Below, piece by piece: positions 1 through 7,102 of a stretch of DNA of 9,491 nt. Every line of letters begins with the position of its first letter. The stretch's first letter is position 1. The DNA comes from SAR202 cluster bacterium (lineage in GTDB: Bacteria; Chloroflexota; Dehalococcoidia; Lucifugimonadales; UBA3495). The notes under the pieces are model-generated. The model saw only the letters and a list, made by a program, of their open reading frames with translations. It was not told where the DNA came from and searched no databases. The stretch is taken from assembly GCA_009392095.1 (NCBI GenBank), contig VFHF01000079.1:1-9491 (forward strand), written 5' to 3'. The position numbers and the translations under genes are program-made.

Positions 1-124
1 CGTAACCAAACTGAAAAACTTTGTCAAATCCAGGGTATTTATTTTAGCTATAATGACGTTGGTTAAATATCATAATTTGACTGCCGCAATTACCGTAATT
101 ACGGATTATGCCCCGCAGGTGACT
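1..124. other. AT-rich noncoding left edge
   Basis: No open reading frame here resembles a protein I recognise. The first 60 bases have only 19 G+C, far below the rest of the window. It contains a perfect 12-bp palindrome, CCGTAATTACGG (93-104), listed separately. A TATAAT-like hexamer lies at 49-54, but its best upstream partner (TTGTCA, 21-26) is 22 bases away, so I do not call a promoter. It could be the intergenic end of a neighbouring gene outside the window. Confidence 0.5.
93..104. repeat. 12-bp perfect palindrome
   Basis: The sequence CCGTAATTACGG is its own reverse complement. It does not extend past 12 bp, because the flanking A/A pair mismatches. A site of this size could bind a dimeric regulator, but there is no gene start close by to support that, and short palindromes in AT-rich DNA can arise by chance. 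Function is unknown. Confidence 0.4.
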
Positions 125-237
125 AAAACGCTCTATAACCGATGCCAATTTTTGCGATAATAATCAACGGTACGGATATCGGGCTGTGAGTTGATGAGCT
201 TGAACTGGTTTTTGGTCGATTGGTTATAGAGCGTTTT
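125..237. repeat. 113-bp segment bounded by perfect 16-bp inverted repeats
   Basis: AAAACGCTCTATAACC at 125-140 is exactly matched by its reverse complement GGTTATAGAGCGTTTT at 222-237, with 81 bases between. A perfect 16-bp match this close is very unlikely by chance. The arrangement resembles a small non-autonomous element (MITE-like) or the two ends left by a collapsed insertion sequence. As RNA it would form a long hairpin with a large loop. I could not find a clear target-site duplication flanking it, and the interior has no convincing reading frame. It lies 38 bases upstream of the decayed transposase gene, so it belongs to a patch of mobile-element debris. Confidence 0.7.
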
Positions 238-275
238 GCTCCTATATTCCGGTAACCGTTGAGGAGGAGTAAGAC

Positions 276-438
276 ATATCGCGGAGAAGCCGGATGCACA
301 GACTGGTTTTCAATGCAAAAGTGGCCGCGGAGATGGTGAAGGATGAGGGCACAGTATCCCAGCAGGCCACAAGCACGAAGGTCATCTCGTGCAGGCCCAA
401 GCGTGAAAGAAGTCGACGGAGAGGCAGGGGTTTCGGGT
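276..438 (+). pseudogene. Degenerate IS3-family transposase OrfA remnant
   Basis: Three reading frames read in turn rebuild the N-terminal helix-turn-helix part of an IS3-type OrfA. Frame one (276-368) reads SRRSR, then FNAKVAAEMVKDEGTVSQQA, matching the family pattern FxAKVAxExxKGExTxxELA. After a one-base loss, the next frame (371-412) reads KHEGHLVQAQA, stop, KK, matching KHEVHPNQIxxWKK with the Trp codon turned into TGA at 404-406. A third frame (412-438) reads VDGEAGVSG, matching LEGAAGVFG. A good ribosome site (GAGGAGG, 261-267) sits 8 bases before ATA at 276-278, where a start codon would be expected, so ATG has probably decayed to ATA. Local G+C is higher (35 of 60 bases at 361-420) than the flanks. 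No OrfB (DDE domain) could be recognised. It is dead and old. The family assignment rests on remembered consensus, not a search. Confidence 0.72.
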
Positions 439-782
439 TGATATTTCGTCAAATGCATCATGCTGGGATTGATGACCAAATTTCGGTAACTCGATAACAG
501 GGTAGAACTGGACGGGTTAGTGGGTAAATAGACCAGCCATTTTAGAGATGGAATGAGATTAGACGTGATGCGCTGCCACGGGTTACGACGGCCAACGTCG
601 GGCTCAAAAATCGGTATTTCCGAAGGACAATTAGACTACATCCCCTATTCTTGGGATACATTTTTAAACAAATCTAAAGTGACTCGTATTAGCAGGTTTT
701 TTTATGTTTACCCATCACGTGAAAATAGACAAGGCACCGAGTTATCCTATTCGCGTTCCTGAAAGACACAGTTGACACAGAA
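439..782. other. Noncoding stretch upstream of the MFS gene
   Basis: No recognisable gene. A 69-codon open frame (553-762) has no recognisable domain and no clear ribosome site. A stretch inside it (around 568-600, VMRCHGLRR) vaguely recalls the MRxxGLRG motif of IS3 OrfB, but this is too weak to call. A run of seven T lies at 697-703 without a convincing stem before it. A TTGACA hexamer at 772-777 is too close to the carrier start to be its -35 element. The promoter of the MFS gene must lie here, but I cannot place it. Confidence 0.5.
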
Positions 783-2096
783 ATGAAATTATCTCTGCAT
801 ATTAATCATATTTACCGCGGTTGGTGGTTAGCTGGACTAGGCGCGGTTGTTATGGCTCTTGGAACAGTCCCGTTGTTCCAAGGCATGCCTGTTTGGAATC
901 CAGTACTGAGAAATGCGTTTGGCTGGACCGCGGGGCAGATGTCTTGGGCCTTCGCGGTGACTCGAATCGAAGGTGGTATTCTCGGCCCTCTGGAAGGGAT
1001 AATCATAGAACGTTTGGGACCGCGTCGGATGGTCGCGATCGGTCTCCCGATATTGGGCGCTGGCTTTATTTGTCTTAGCCAAACGTCGGAACTTTGGCAC
1101 CTTTACGCATCTTTCGGGATCATGAGCTTTGGAGCCGCTTTGGGCGGTTGGCTGCCAATGATGACTGTCATGAACCATTGGTTTGTCCGCAAAAAAACGC
1201 GGGCAATGGCGGTTGTTATGGAAGGTTTTGCTGTTGGAGGGATCGGTATACCTTTCTTACTGGCTTGGTGTATAGGGGGTACTGACCCAAATATCGCCGA
1301 ACGATTTGGTTGGAGCACAACTGCTTTTGGCGTAGGCATCACGATAATAGTATTGGCATTCCCGCTGGCTTGGTTGATACGGAATAGACCAGAAGACGTT
1401 GGGTTACGTCCGGATGGAAATACAGATGATATATGCGACTCTTTAACGAATCCTGTCATCTCGGCCACTTCAGAGACGGAGTTGGTTGGTTATTCCTGGC
1501 AGCAGGCAATAAGGACACGTACATTTTGGTTGATTAGCTTCGGCCATGCATGTTCATCTATCGTCATAGTGAGCATCATGGTACATCTTGGATTACTTCT
1601 CGATGACAGGGGTTATTCTTTGCCGACGATTAGCGCAATCGTCGGTACGTATACCGGCGTTAATGCGGTATTTATCTTGATTGGGGGTTATCTGGGCGAC
1701 CGTCTGCCGATACGCTTCGCAGCATTCGGATTCTCATTTATACAGTCTATCGCAGTAGTAATATTGGTCTTTAGCGATGGTATAGGGATGGCGTTTCTTT
1801 TCGCGGTTATATTAGGGATTGGATTCGGGGGGCGAACCCCGGTGACAACGTCTATTAGGGGTGTTTATTTTGGGCGGCGGGCTTTTGCTGCTATAACGGG
1901 CATGTCTATGCTCCCCATGAATGTCATGTTGTTCATAGCGCCGCTTTTCGCCGGGTATATGCGAGATGCCACAGGATCCTACACTATCGCATTCCTTGCC
2001 ATAGCCATCGTTTGTATGTTCGGGTCTTGTCTGTTTTTGCTACTAGGGAGCCCGCCTACGTTTCTCGAAATTAACCGATCTTCCCAATCAGGATGA
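783..2096 (+). CDS. MFS transporter, oxalate/formate-antiporter or monocarboxylate-like
   Basis: A 437-residue inner-membrane carrier of the major facilitator superfamily. About 12 hydrophobic segments are visible: six before the central loop, six after. The N-terminal-half signature between helices 2 and 3 reads GIIIERLGPRR (72-82), with Glu in the usual Asp position. The equivalent loop in the second half is GGYLGDRLPIR (301-311). The central hydrophilic loop spans about 201-240, followed by the FWLISFGH segment (248-255), typical of oxalate/formate and monocarboxylate-type carriers. The stretch FGGRTPVTTSIRGVYFGRR (348-366) also fits that group. The substrate is not determined; an organic acid is likely, and benzoate uptake or formate export would fit the neighbours, by context only. 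The start is an ATG after a weak purine stretch. Codon use (many ATA and TTA) and G+C are unlike the box genes, and it converges on bclA, so it is a separate transcription unit, perhaps of different origin. Confidence 0.92.
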   Translation: MKLSLHINHIYRGWWLAGLGAVVMALGTVPLFQGMPVWNPVLRNAFGWTAGQMSWAFAVTRIEGGILGPLEGIIIERLGPRRMVAIGLPILGAGFICLSQTSELWHLYASFGIMSFGAALGGWLPMMTVMNHWFVRKKTRAMAVVMEGFAVGGIGIPFLLAWCIGGTDPNIAERFGWSTTAFGVGITIIVLAFPLAWLIRNRPEDVGLRPDGNTDDICDSLTNPVISATSETELVGYSWQQAIRTRTFWLISFGHACSSIVIVSIMVHLGLLLDDRGYSLPTISAIVGTYTGVNAVFILIGGYLGDRLPIRFAAFGFSFIQSIAVVILVFSDGIGMAFLFAVILGIGFGGRTPVTTSIRGVYFGRRAFAAITGMSMLPMNVMLFIAPLFAGYMRDATGSYTIAFLAIAIVCMFGSCLFLLLGSPPTFLEINRSSQSG

Positions 2097-2116
2097 GCAG
2101 GCCTGTGGGTGCCTGC
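2097..2116. terminator. Possible bidirectional terminator hairpin between convergent genes
   Basis: Immediately after the carrier stop codon, GCAGGC (2097-2102) pairs perfectly with GCCTGC (2111-2116) across an 8-base loop. The gap between the convergent carrier and bclA genes is only 30 bases, so a shared terminator is expected here. There is no T-run on either side, so it would not be a classical intrinsic terminator. It may only be a stem that slows or protects transcript ends. Confidence 0.35.
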
Positions 2117-2126
2117 GCAATGACCG

Positions 2127-3752
2127 TTACCCCGATCGGAGCTTGAACCGCTGGATCTTGCCCGTTGCCGTCTTGGGCAATTCGTCGACAAAGTGGAACC
2201 ACCGGGGGTATTTGTAGCGTGCCAGGCCGTCTTGGCAGTGTTTCAGCAGGTCATCGGCCAGGGAATCGGAGGCGTCTTGGGCGTCGTTCAGCACCACGAA
2301 CGCCTCGGGTTTGATCAGTTCATCGGAATCGGGGCGGCCCACGATGGCAGCCTCCAGCACCTTGGGGTGTTCGATGAGACGGCTCTCGATCTCAACTGGA
2401 GAACACCAGATGCCGCCCACCTTCAACATATCGTCACTGCGGCCGCAGTAGACGAAGTAGCCGTCCGAGTCTTCGAAATAAGTGTCGCCGGTGTTCAGCC
2501 ACCCGTCTACCATGGTCTGTGCCGTCTTCTGCGGGTTGTTCCAGTAGTAGGTGGAATTAGAGTCCCCTTGGATCAGCAGCCTGCCAGCTTCGCCGGTGGG
2601 CAGGACCTCGTCCTCATCGTTCAATATCTTCAAGCGGTAGCCTGGCACTGGCTTGCCGCTGGTGCCAGGACGGTAGTCTTCCAGCGTGTTGGATATGAAG
2701 ATGTGCAGCGCCTCGGTGGAGCCGATGCCGTCTAGGATCAGGGTTCCGGTCTTCTCTTGCCAGCGCCGGAAGATGTCGGCCGGTAGGGCTTCACCGGCGG
2801 ATACGCAGCAGCGTACCGATGAGAAATCCAGGTGTGATTCGTCGAGCGCCCTTAGCTGGGCGGCGTATAGAGTTGGCACTCCGAAGTAGATGGTCGGTTT
2901 GTGCTCTTCTATGATCTGGAATGTCATATCGGGGGACGGCCGCCGCCCGCTTAGCACGGCGGTCCCGCCGACCCAGAGCGGGAAGGTCATGGCGTTCCCT
3001 AGTCCGTAGGCGAAGAACAGCTTGGCTGCCGAGAAGCAGATGTCGTCTTGGACGATTCCCAGGGTGTCCACGGCGTAGTGGACGCAAGTGGCGGCGATGT
3101 CCCTGTGGCGGTGGACGGCGGCCTTTGGCCGTCCGGTGGAGCCCGAGGAGTAAAGCCAGAAGCAGTCCGAGTCGGATGTGGCTGGCGCGGCCTCCAGCTC
3201 GGAGGAGTAGCCGTCCATCAGTCCGGACATTCCGCTGGGACCTTCAGTGGAGAGGATGAATTCGGGTTTATGGCCGGAGGCGGCCAAAGCAGGCGCGATC
3301 TCTGACCGGTATTCCGGCGAATATATCAGTCCGGCGCAGGCCGAGTCCTCAATCATGAATCCATAGTCGTCAGCCCGAAGTAGGGTGTTCAGAGGCACGG
3401 GAACCAGTCCGGCCTTTATGGCGCCCCAGAAGATGTAGAAGAATTCTGGGCAGTCTTTGACGACCATTAAAATTCGATCACCCGGCTCGATGGGGAAGGA
3501 CCGAAGCATGTTGCCGCACTGGTTGACCCGATCCGAAAGTTGTTGGTAGGTGACTTGTTTTTCGACACCTTCTTCTGGGTCCGAGTCTGCGTCTACGTCT
3601 GCGTTTATGATGACCGGGTAGCCGCCCCGGTGTTCGGCCAGATGGCGGTCAATCATGTGGACCGCTACGTTGAAGACCGGTGAGTATTCGATCCGGGAAG
3701 GTGTGGCCGAATAATCAACGGTTAGGCTATGGTCGTTTATGGAATCGCTCAC
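2127..3752 (-). CDS. bclA: Benzoate-CoA ligase
   Basis: A cytoplasmic AMP-forming ligase that activates benzoate (or a close analogue) to benzoyl-CoA with ATP and CoA, the entry step of the box pathway. With the GTG start at 3752 it has 541 residues, the usual family size. Visible motifs are the phosphate loop YSSGSTGRPK (201-210), AKLFFAYGLGN (243-253) and GIGSTEALHIF (342-352), both very typical of benzoate ligases, then NTGD (420-423), GRSDDMLKVGG (437-447) and the C-terminal PKTATGK with catalytic Lys about 532. The frame stays open up to 3947, but that part overlaps the end of boxB and looks like out-of-frame translation. The GTG lies 26 bases after the boxB stop. The next ATG (residue 33) would cut into the conserved FNVAVHMIDRHL segment. 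No strong ribosome site precedes the GTG, so translation may be coupled to boxB. It is the last gene of boxC-boxB-bclA. A substituted benzoate remains possible as substrate. Confidence 0.93.
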   Translation of the reverse strand: MSDSINDHSLTVDYSATPSRIEYSPVFNVAVHMIDRHLAEHRGGYPVIINADVDADSDPEEGVEKQVTYQQLSDRVNQCGNMLRSFPIEPGDRILMVVKDCPEFFYIFWGAIKAGLVPVPLNTLLRADDYGFMIEDSACAGLIYSPEYRSEIAPALAASGHKPEFILSTEGPSGMSGLMDGYSSELEAAPATSDSDCFWLYSSGSTGRPKAAVHRHRDIAATCVHYAVDTLGIVQDDICFSAAKLFFAYGLGNAMTFPLWVGGTAVLSGRRPSPDMTFQIIEEHKPTIYFGVPTLYAAQLRALDESHLDFSSVRCCVSAGEALPADIFRRWQEKTGTLILDGIGSTEALHIFISNTLEDYRPGTSGKPVPGYRLKILNDEDEVLPTGEAGRLLIQGDSNSTYYWNNPQKTAQTMVDGWLNTGDTYFEDSDGYFVYCGRSDDMLKVGGIWCSPVEIESRLIEHPKVLEAAIVGRPDSDELIKPEAFVVLNDAQDASDSLADDLLKHCQDGLARYKYPRWFHFVDELPKTATGKIQRFKLRSG

Positions 3753-3778
3753 GATGCGTTCACGCGTCTGTTCCCAGC

Positions 3779-5218
3779 CTAATTGAACCTGACATATTCG
3801 TAGTCCCAGGGTTGGCCGTTTATGCCCCGAACCGGCGGAGCGATCCAGCCGGCGATCTTTTCCGGCTCGGTAACCCGGTTCATCAGAGAACCGACGAACG
3901 CCTGGTCCTCGGCGGTGGGCAGCCACCGGCCCTGTTGAGATTGCCACTCGGACTCGGTGATGACATCTCCCTGGGGATTGACGCTGATGCCCGCAGATGT
4001 TCCGATGTTGCGATTGAAGAACCGGTGGGGAATGGTAAACCGGTATTCCACTCCGTGGGACTCCAGCACCTGGTTCCAGCGGGCCAGGCCCCGTTGGGAG
4101 TCTTTGATGTAATCATCGCGGAGCCGCTCGTTCACCGCATTCAGTGCAGGGCGGTCTTCCAAAATGATTCGCCCGTCCTGGACAAGGTGGACCGGCCACA
4201 GGGCATCGGTCAAACGGTGGTCATCGTCCAGCCGGGCTTCCAGATAGCGGCCCTTGAGGCTCGAATTGAAGTAAGTGGCTGCATTGGTGGAGATCTCTTG
4301 GCCGAACAGGTCCACGGAGACGCTGAAATGAAGGTTGATGTATTTCTGCATCGTTTCCAGATCTACGGCGCCGCCTTCCCGTACCTGCTTTGGGTCGTCG
4401 GTGTGGACCTCTTTCATGACTTCGCAGGACCGTTGTACGACCCTCATGATTCCCGTCTCTCCGACGAACATGTGGTGGGCCTCTTCGGTGAGCATGAACT
4501 GGCAGGTGCGAGCTAGAGGGTCGAATCCCGATTCGGCCAGCGCCGCCAACTGATACTTGCCGTCGCGGTCGGTGAAATAGGTGAACATGTAATACGAGAG
4601 CCAATCGGGGGTCGGTTCGTTGAACGCCCCCAAGATGCGGGGTTTGTCGGCGTCCCCTGAGTGGCGCTCCAGCAACAACTCGGCCTCCTCCCGCCCGTCA
4701 CGGCCGAAATAAGCATGAAGCAAGTAGACCATGGCCCAAAGGTGGCGGCCCTCTTCTACGTTGATTTGGAACAGGTTGCGGAGGTCATACATGGAAGGAC
4801 AAGTTGCACCCAGATGGTTCTGTTGCTCCACTGAGGCCGGTTCAGTATCTCCCTGGGTGACGATCAGGCGTCGCAGGGGGGCCCGGTATTCGCCGGGCAC
4901 GTCTTGCCAGACCGGTTCGCCCAGATGGTCGCCAAATGGGATCTTTCGGTCAAGATCGGGCTTGGCCAGGAAGATGCCCCAGCGGTATTCCGGCATCTTC
5001 ACGAAGCCAAAGTTGGCCCAGCCGTCTGTCTCAACGCTGATTGCCGTACGGAGGTAAACGTCGAACCCGGTGCTACGTTCGGGCCCCAGTTCCTGCCACC
5101 ACTTGATGTAGTTGGGCTGCCAGGACTCCAACGCCCGTCTTAGACGCCGGTTGTCGTACAAGCCCACATTGTTGGGTATGCGCTCTGAGTAGTCTATGCT
5201 GGAATGCTCGATCGCCAT
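3779..5218 (-). CDS. boxB: Benzoyl-CoA 2,3-epoxidase, diiron subunit BoxB
   Basis: The oxygenase component that uses O2 and two electrons to turn benzoyl-CoA into 2,3-epoxybenzoyl-CoA. It is 479 residues, normal for BoxB. The diiron ligands can be placed: E126, E156 and H159 (in NVEEGRHLW), D217, E246 and H249 (in LTEEAHHMF). These match the ligands I recall from the Azoarcus BoxB structure (E120, E150, H153, D211, E240, H243) with a constant offset of six, so the active site appears complete. The ATG at 5218 has AAGGA (5230-5234 on the complementary strand) 11 bases upstream and begins just after boxC (31-base gap). In characterised pathways the electrons come from the FAD/iron-sulfur reductase BoxA, which is absent from this window, so a partner must be encoded elsewhere or replaced. 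Assignment is very firm. Substrate range beyond benzoyl-CoA cannot be read from sequence. Confidence 0.96.
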   Translation of the reverse strand: MAIEHSSIDYSERIPNNVGLYDNRRLRRALESWQPNYIKWWQELGPERSTGFDVYLRTAISVETDGWANFGFVKMPEYRWGIFLAKPDLDRKIPFGDHLGEPVWQDVPGEYRAPLRRLIVTQGDTEPASVEQQNHLGATCPSMYDLRNLFQINVEEGRHLWAMVYLLHAYFGRDGREEAELLLERHSGDADKPRILGAFNEPTPDWLSYYMFTYFTDRDGKYQLAALAESGFDPLARTCQFMLTEEAHHMFVGETGIMRVVQRSCEVMKEVHTDDPKQVREGGAVDLETMQKYINLHFSVSVDLFGQEISTNAATYFNSSLKGRYLEARLDDDHRLTDALWPVHLVQDGRIILEDRPALNAVNERLRDDYIKDSQRGLARWNQVLESHGVEYRFTIPHRFFNRNIGTSAGISVNPQGDVITESEWQSQQGRWLPTAEDQAFVGSLMNRVTEPEKIAGWIAPPVRGINGQPWDYEYVRFN

Positions 5219-5236
5219 TTCTCAGCCATTCCTTGC

Positions 5237-5259
5237 CCGGGTTTATGCATCACACCCGG
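5237..5259 (-). other. Small inverted repeat at the boxC-boxB junction
   Basis: CCGGGT (5237-5242) and ACCCGG (5254-5259) form a perfect 6-bp stem with an 11-base loop that holds the boxC stop codon and an ATGCAT. No U-run follows on the transcribed strand, so it is unlikely to terminate transcription. It could mark an mRNA-processing or stability element between the two cistrons, or be chance. Confidence 0.3.
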
Positions 5260-6950
5260 CCCTTGTCGAATCGGGTCTTGGCGCCGGTGCCGTATAGCTG
5301 CAGGGCTCCCTGGTCACCCGAGGCATTGGGCCGCTGGAAAATCCAGTTCTGCCAGGCGCTGAGCCGCCCAAATATCTTGCTCTCCATGGTTTCCGGCCCG
5401 CCGAAGCGCAGGCTTGCTTCCATGCCGGTCAGGGCGTCGGGCGAGAAGCTGGCCCGCTCTTCCAAGGCCAACCGCACTTCGTCTTCCCAGTCTATATCGT
5501 CTGGGATGAACGTTACCAACCCTAAGGTCAGGGCGGCCTCGGCTTCCAGGTCGTTCCCGGACTCTTTCCGAATCGCGTCGATGGCTTCGGGTTGGCCCAA
5601 GAACCGGCCTTCAAGGCGGGTTATGCCATTGACCATGGTCAGAGGGCCGAGATTCATGCCGGTAGGACGGACCGCTGCGGGGGTGTCTGGACAGTTGGCG
5701 TCGTCCTCAAATTCGCCGTCCAGCATGTAGCAGCGGTCGGCGGCCAGGGCAAGCTCGAGCAGAGTGCCGGTGAAACAGCTTCCCGGCTCGATCAGCGTAA
5801 CCAATGACCTTGAGCTTACGTCCAGGCGTTTCAGTGTGCGCTTCAGGTAGAGAGTAATCTCCCTAACCAGCCAATCGGTTGAATGCTCCAGCAATAATCC
5901 GTCGTAGGCGGCCACCTGGCTGTTATCGCCCCTAGTGCGAAATACCCAGGTGCCTGCCTCGCTCTCGTTGAGCCTAAGATGCAGAATGGCGTCGTCCAAC
6001 TGCCGGGCCACCGCTAACGGCCAGAACTTGTCCCCAGCGTCGTGGATGTCCTCGTCGGTCGAAGGCGGAGGTTCGGACGGCCCTTCGATCAGAATGTGGG
6101 CCACCCCCAACTCACGGTCCAATTCAATCTTTACGTGTTCGTATGTCACCCGGTCTGCGTCGATCTGACGATTTAGGGGTGTAAGCTCGATGCCATGGGC
6201 CGTTTCTGGTCGGTCGGATTTCTCGGCCTTCTTCATGGCGGTCTCTGTTGCTGCTTGATCGAAAGTGGACCGGGGTGAGAGCTGATCTACAAGCCGCCAC
6301 TCCAAAGCGCGACTGCCCCTGATTCCCTCAGATGTTGTGCATAGGAAGTCGGCGTGGTCGTGGCGGACGTTGCGCTTGTCGACCAGGCGGGTCAAGCCCC
6401 CGGTGCCGGGCAACACGGCCAGCAGCGGCAATTCAGGGAGGGACACGGTACTGGAGCCGTCGTCGATCAGGAGGATGTGGTCGCAAGCTAAGGCCAACTC
6501 ATAGCCGCCGCCTGCGGCTGGGCCGTTGATTGCGCAGATGTAGGTCTGGCCTGAGTAAGCCGAGGCGTCTTCCATGGAGTTTCTGGTCTCGTTGGTGAAC
6601 TTGCAAAAATTCACCTTGAAGCCGTGGGCAGACTGGCCCAGCATCTTGATGTTGGCGCCAGCGCAAAAGACCCGGTCCTTGGCTGAAGTAATGACCACCG
6701 CTCCGACCTCAGGGTGCTCGAACCGCAGACGCTGCACTGCGTCATAAAGCTCGATATCCACGCCCAGATCATAGGAATTGAGCTTGAGGTCGTAACCGGG
6801 AAAGAAGGGCTGGTCTTCTCGGACGTCCAGACTCAACCGAGCAACCCGGCCGTCTATGCTCAGCCGCCAGTGTTTGTACTGGCCGGGGCTGGTGGCGAAG
6901 TCCACGAAAACGCTGGTTTGTTGGCTTGCTGCGGACCCTGAATCAGCCAT
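5250..6950 (-). CDS. boxC: 2,3-epoxybenzoyl-CoA dihydrolase (benzoyl-CoA-dihydrodiol lyase) BoxC
   Basis: The ring-opening enzyme that hydrolytically cleaves 2,3-epoxybenzoyl-CoA to 3,4-dehydroadipyl-CoA semialdehyde and formate, without oxygen. From the ATG at 6950 it is 566 residues, close to known BoxC (about 550). It starts with the typical VDFATSPGQYKHW segment, then GYDLKLNSYDLGVDIELYDA (52-71). The crotonase core shows VFCAGANIKMLG (94-105), NFCKFTNETRN (114-124), NGPAAGGGYELALACD (142-157) and PELPLLAVLPGTGGLTRL (172-189). A second, poorly conserved crotonase-like half follows, with the BoxC-typical PTGMNLGPLT near the C-terminus. The frame can be extended to a TTG at 7037, but the added residues are unlike the family. 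No strong ribosome site precedes the ATG. It is the first gene of the operon and is transcribed divergently from the luciferase-like gene. Confidence 0.96.
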   Translation of the reverse strand: MADSGSAASQQTSVFVDFATSPGQYKHWRLSIDGRVARLSLDVREDQPFFPGYDLKLNSYDLGVDIELYDAVQRLRFEHPEVGAVVITSAKDRVFCAGANIKMLGQSAHGFKVNFCKFTNETRNSMEDASAYSGQTYICAINGPAAGGGYELALACDHILLIDDGSSTVSLPELPLLAVLPGTGGLTRLVDKRNVRHDHADFLCTTSEGIRGSRALEWRLVDQLSPRSTFDQAATETAMKKAEKSDRPETAHGIELTPLNRQIDADRVTYEHVKIELDRELGVAHILIEGPSEPPPSTDEDIHDAGDKFWPLAVARQLDDAILHLRLNESEAGTWVFRTRGDNSQVAAYDGLLLEHSTDWLVREITLYLKRTLKRLDVSSRSLVTLIEPGSCFTGTLLELALAADRCYMLDGEFEDDANCPDTPAAVRPTGMNLGPLTMVNGITRLEGRFLGQPEAIDAIRKESGNDLEAEAALTLGLVTFIPDDIDWEDEVRLALEERASFSPDALTGMEASLRFGGPETMESKIFGRLSAWQNWIFQRPNASGDQGALQLYGTGAKTRFDKGRV

Positions 6951-7014
6951 ATCGCCCGGTCCATTCTGGAACGATTTGGTCAATCTTATCAGAACAGGTG
7001 CGGGCAGGAAGGCG

Positions 7015-7043
7015 TTGACAGTGCTGGGAGCCGTCAATAAACT
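7015..7043 (+). promoter_or_regulatory. Candidate sigma70-type promoter for the luciferase-like gene
   Basis: A perfect -35 hexamer TTGACA (7015-7020) is followed after exactly 17 bases by TAAACT (7038-7043), which matches four of six positions of TATAAT including the key first, second and last. Transcription would start near 7050, giving a leader of about 50 bases before the ATG at 7103. The divergent boxC promoter must lie in the same 152-base gap but has no equally clear hexamers. Confidence 0.5.
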
Positions 7044-7077
7044 GCCTCGAAGCCTCCATGCCTTAAAAAATCACGGC

Positions 7078-7091
7078 GACATTAGACATTA
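7078..7091 (+). repeat. Tandem GACATTA repeat in the leader of the luciferase-like gene
   Basis: GACATTA occurs twice without a gap (7078-7084 and 7085-7091), directly before the ribosome site AGGGA (7092-7096), which is six bases from the ATG at 7103. Tandem heptamers at this place could be a regulator or RNA-binding site overlapping translation initiation, but a chance duplication is equally possible. Confidence 0.4.
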
Positions 7092-7102
7092 AGGGAACAG
7101 AG

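Noticed and set aside
21..54. TTGTCA and TATAAT pair as a promoter
   Set aside because: The spacing is 22 bases, well outside the usual 16-18, and no gene follows for several hundred bases.
123..479. 118-codon minus-strand open frame over the repeat and transposase remnant
   Set aside because: It overlaps the inverted repeat and runs antisense to a better-supported transposase remnant. Composition is serine- and proline-rich with no domain.
697..703. Run of seven T as an intrinsic terminator
   Set aside because: No GC-rich stem precedes it on the plus strand, and no gene ends just upstream.
553..762. 69-codon open frame upstream of the carrier
   Set aside because: No recognisable domain and no clear ribosome site. 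A faint likeness to an IS3 OrfB motif near its start is too short to call.
772..777. TTGACA as the -35 element of the MFS gene
   Set aside because: It lies six bases before the start codon, so the -10 and transcript start would fall inside the coding region.
3753..3947. Upstream extension of the bclA reading frame overlapping boxB
   Set aside because: The residues are arginine- and glycine-rich shadow translation of boxB with no similarity to benzoate ligases. The family N-terminus begins shortly after the GTG at 3752.
3680..4516. 278-codon open frame on the plus strand
   Set aside because: It lies antisense to boxB and the start of bclA and reflects their codon bias. No recognisable domain and no ribosome site support.
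6951..7037. TTG start that would lengthen BoxC by 29 residues
   Set aside because: The added residues are unlike BoxC. Homologues begin near the VDFATSPGQYKHW segment, so the ATG at 6950 fits better, and the extension would overlap the divergent promoter.
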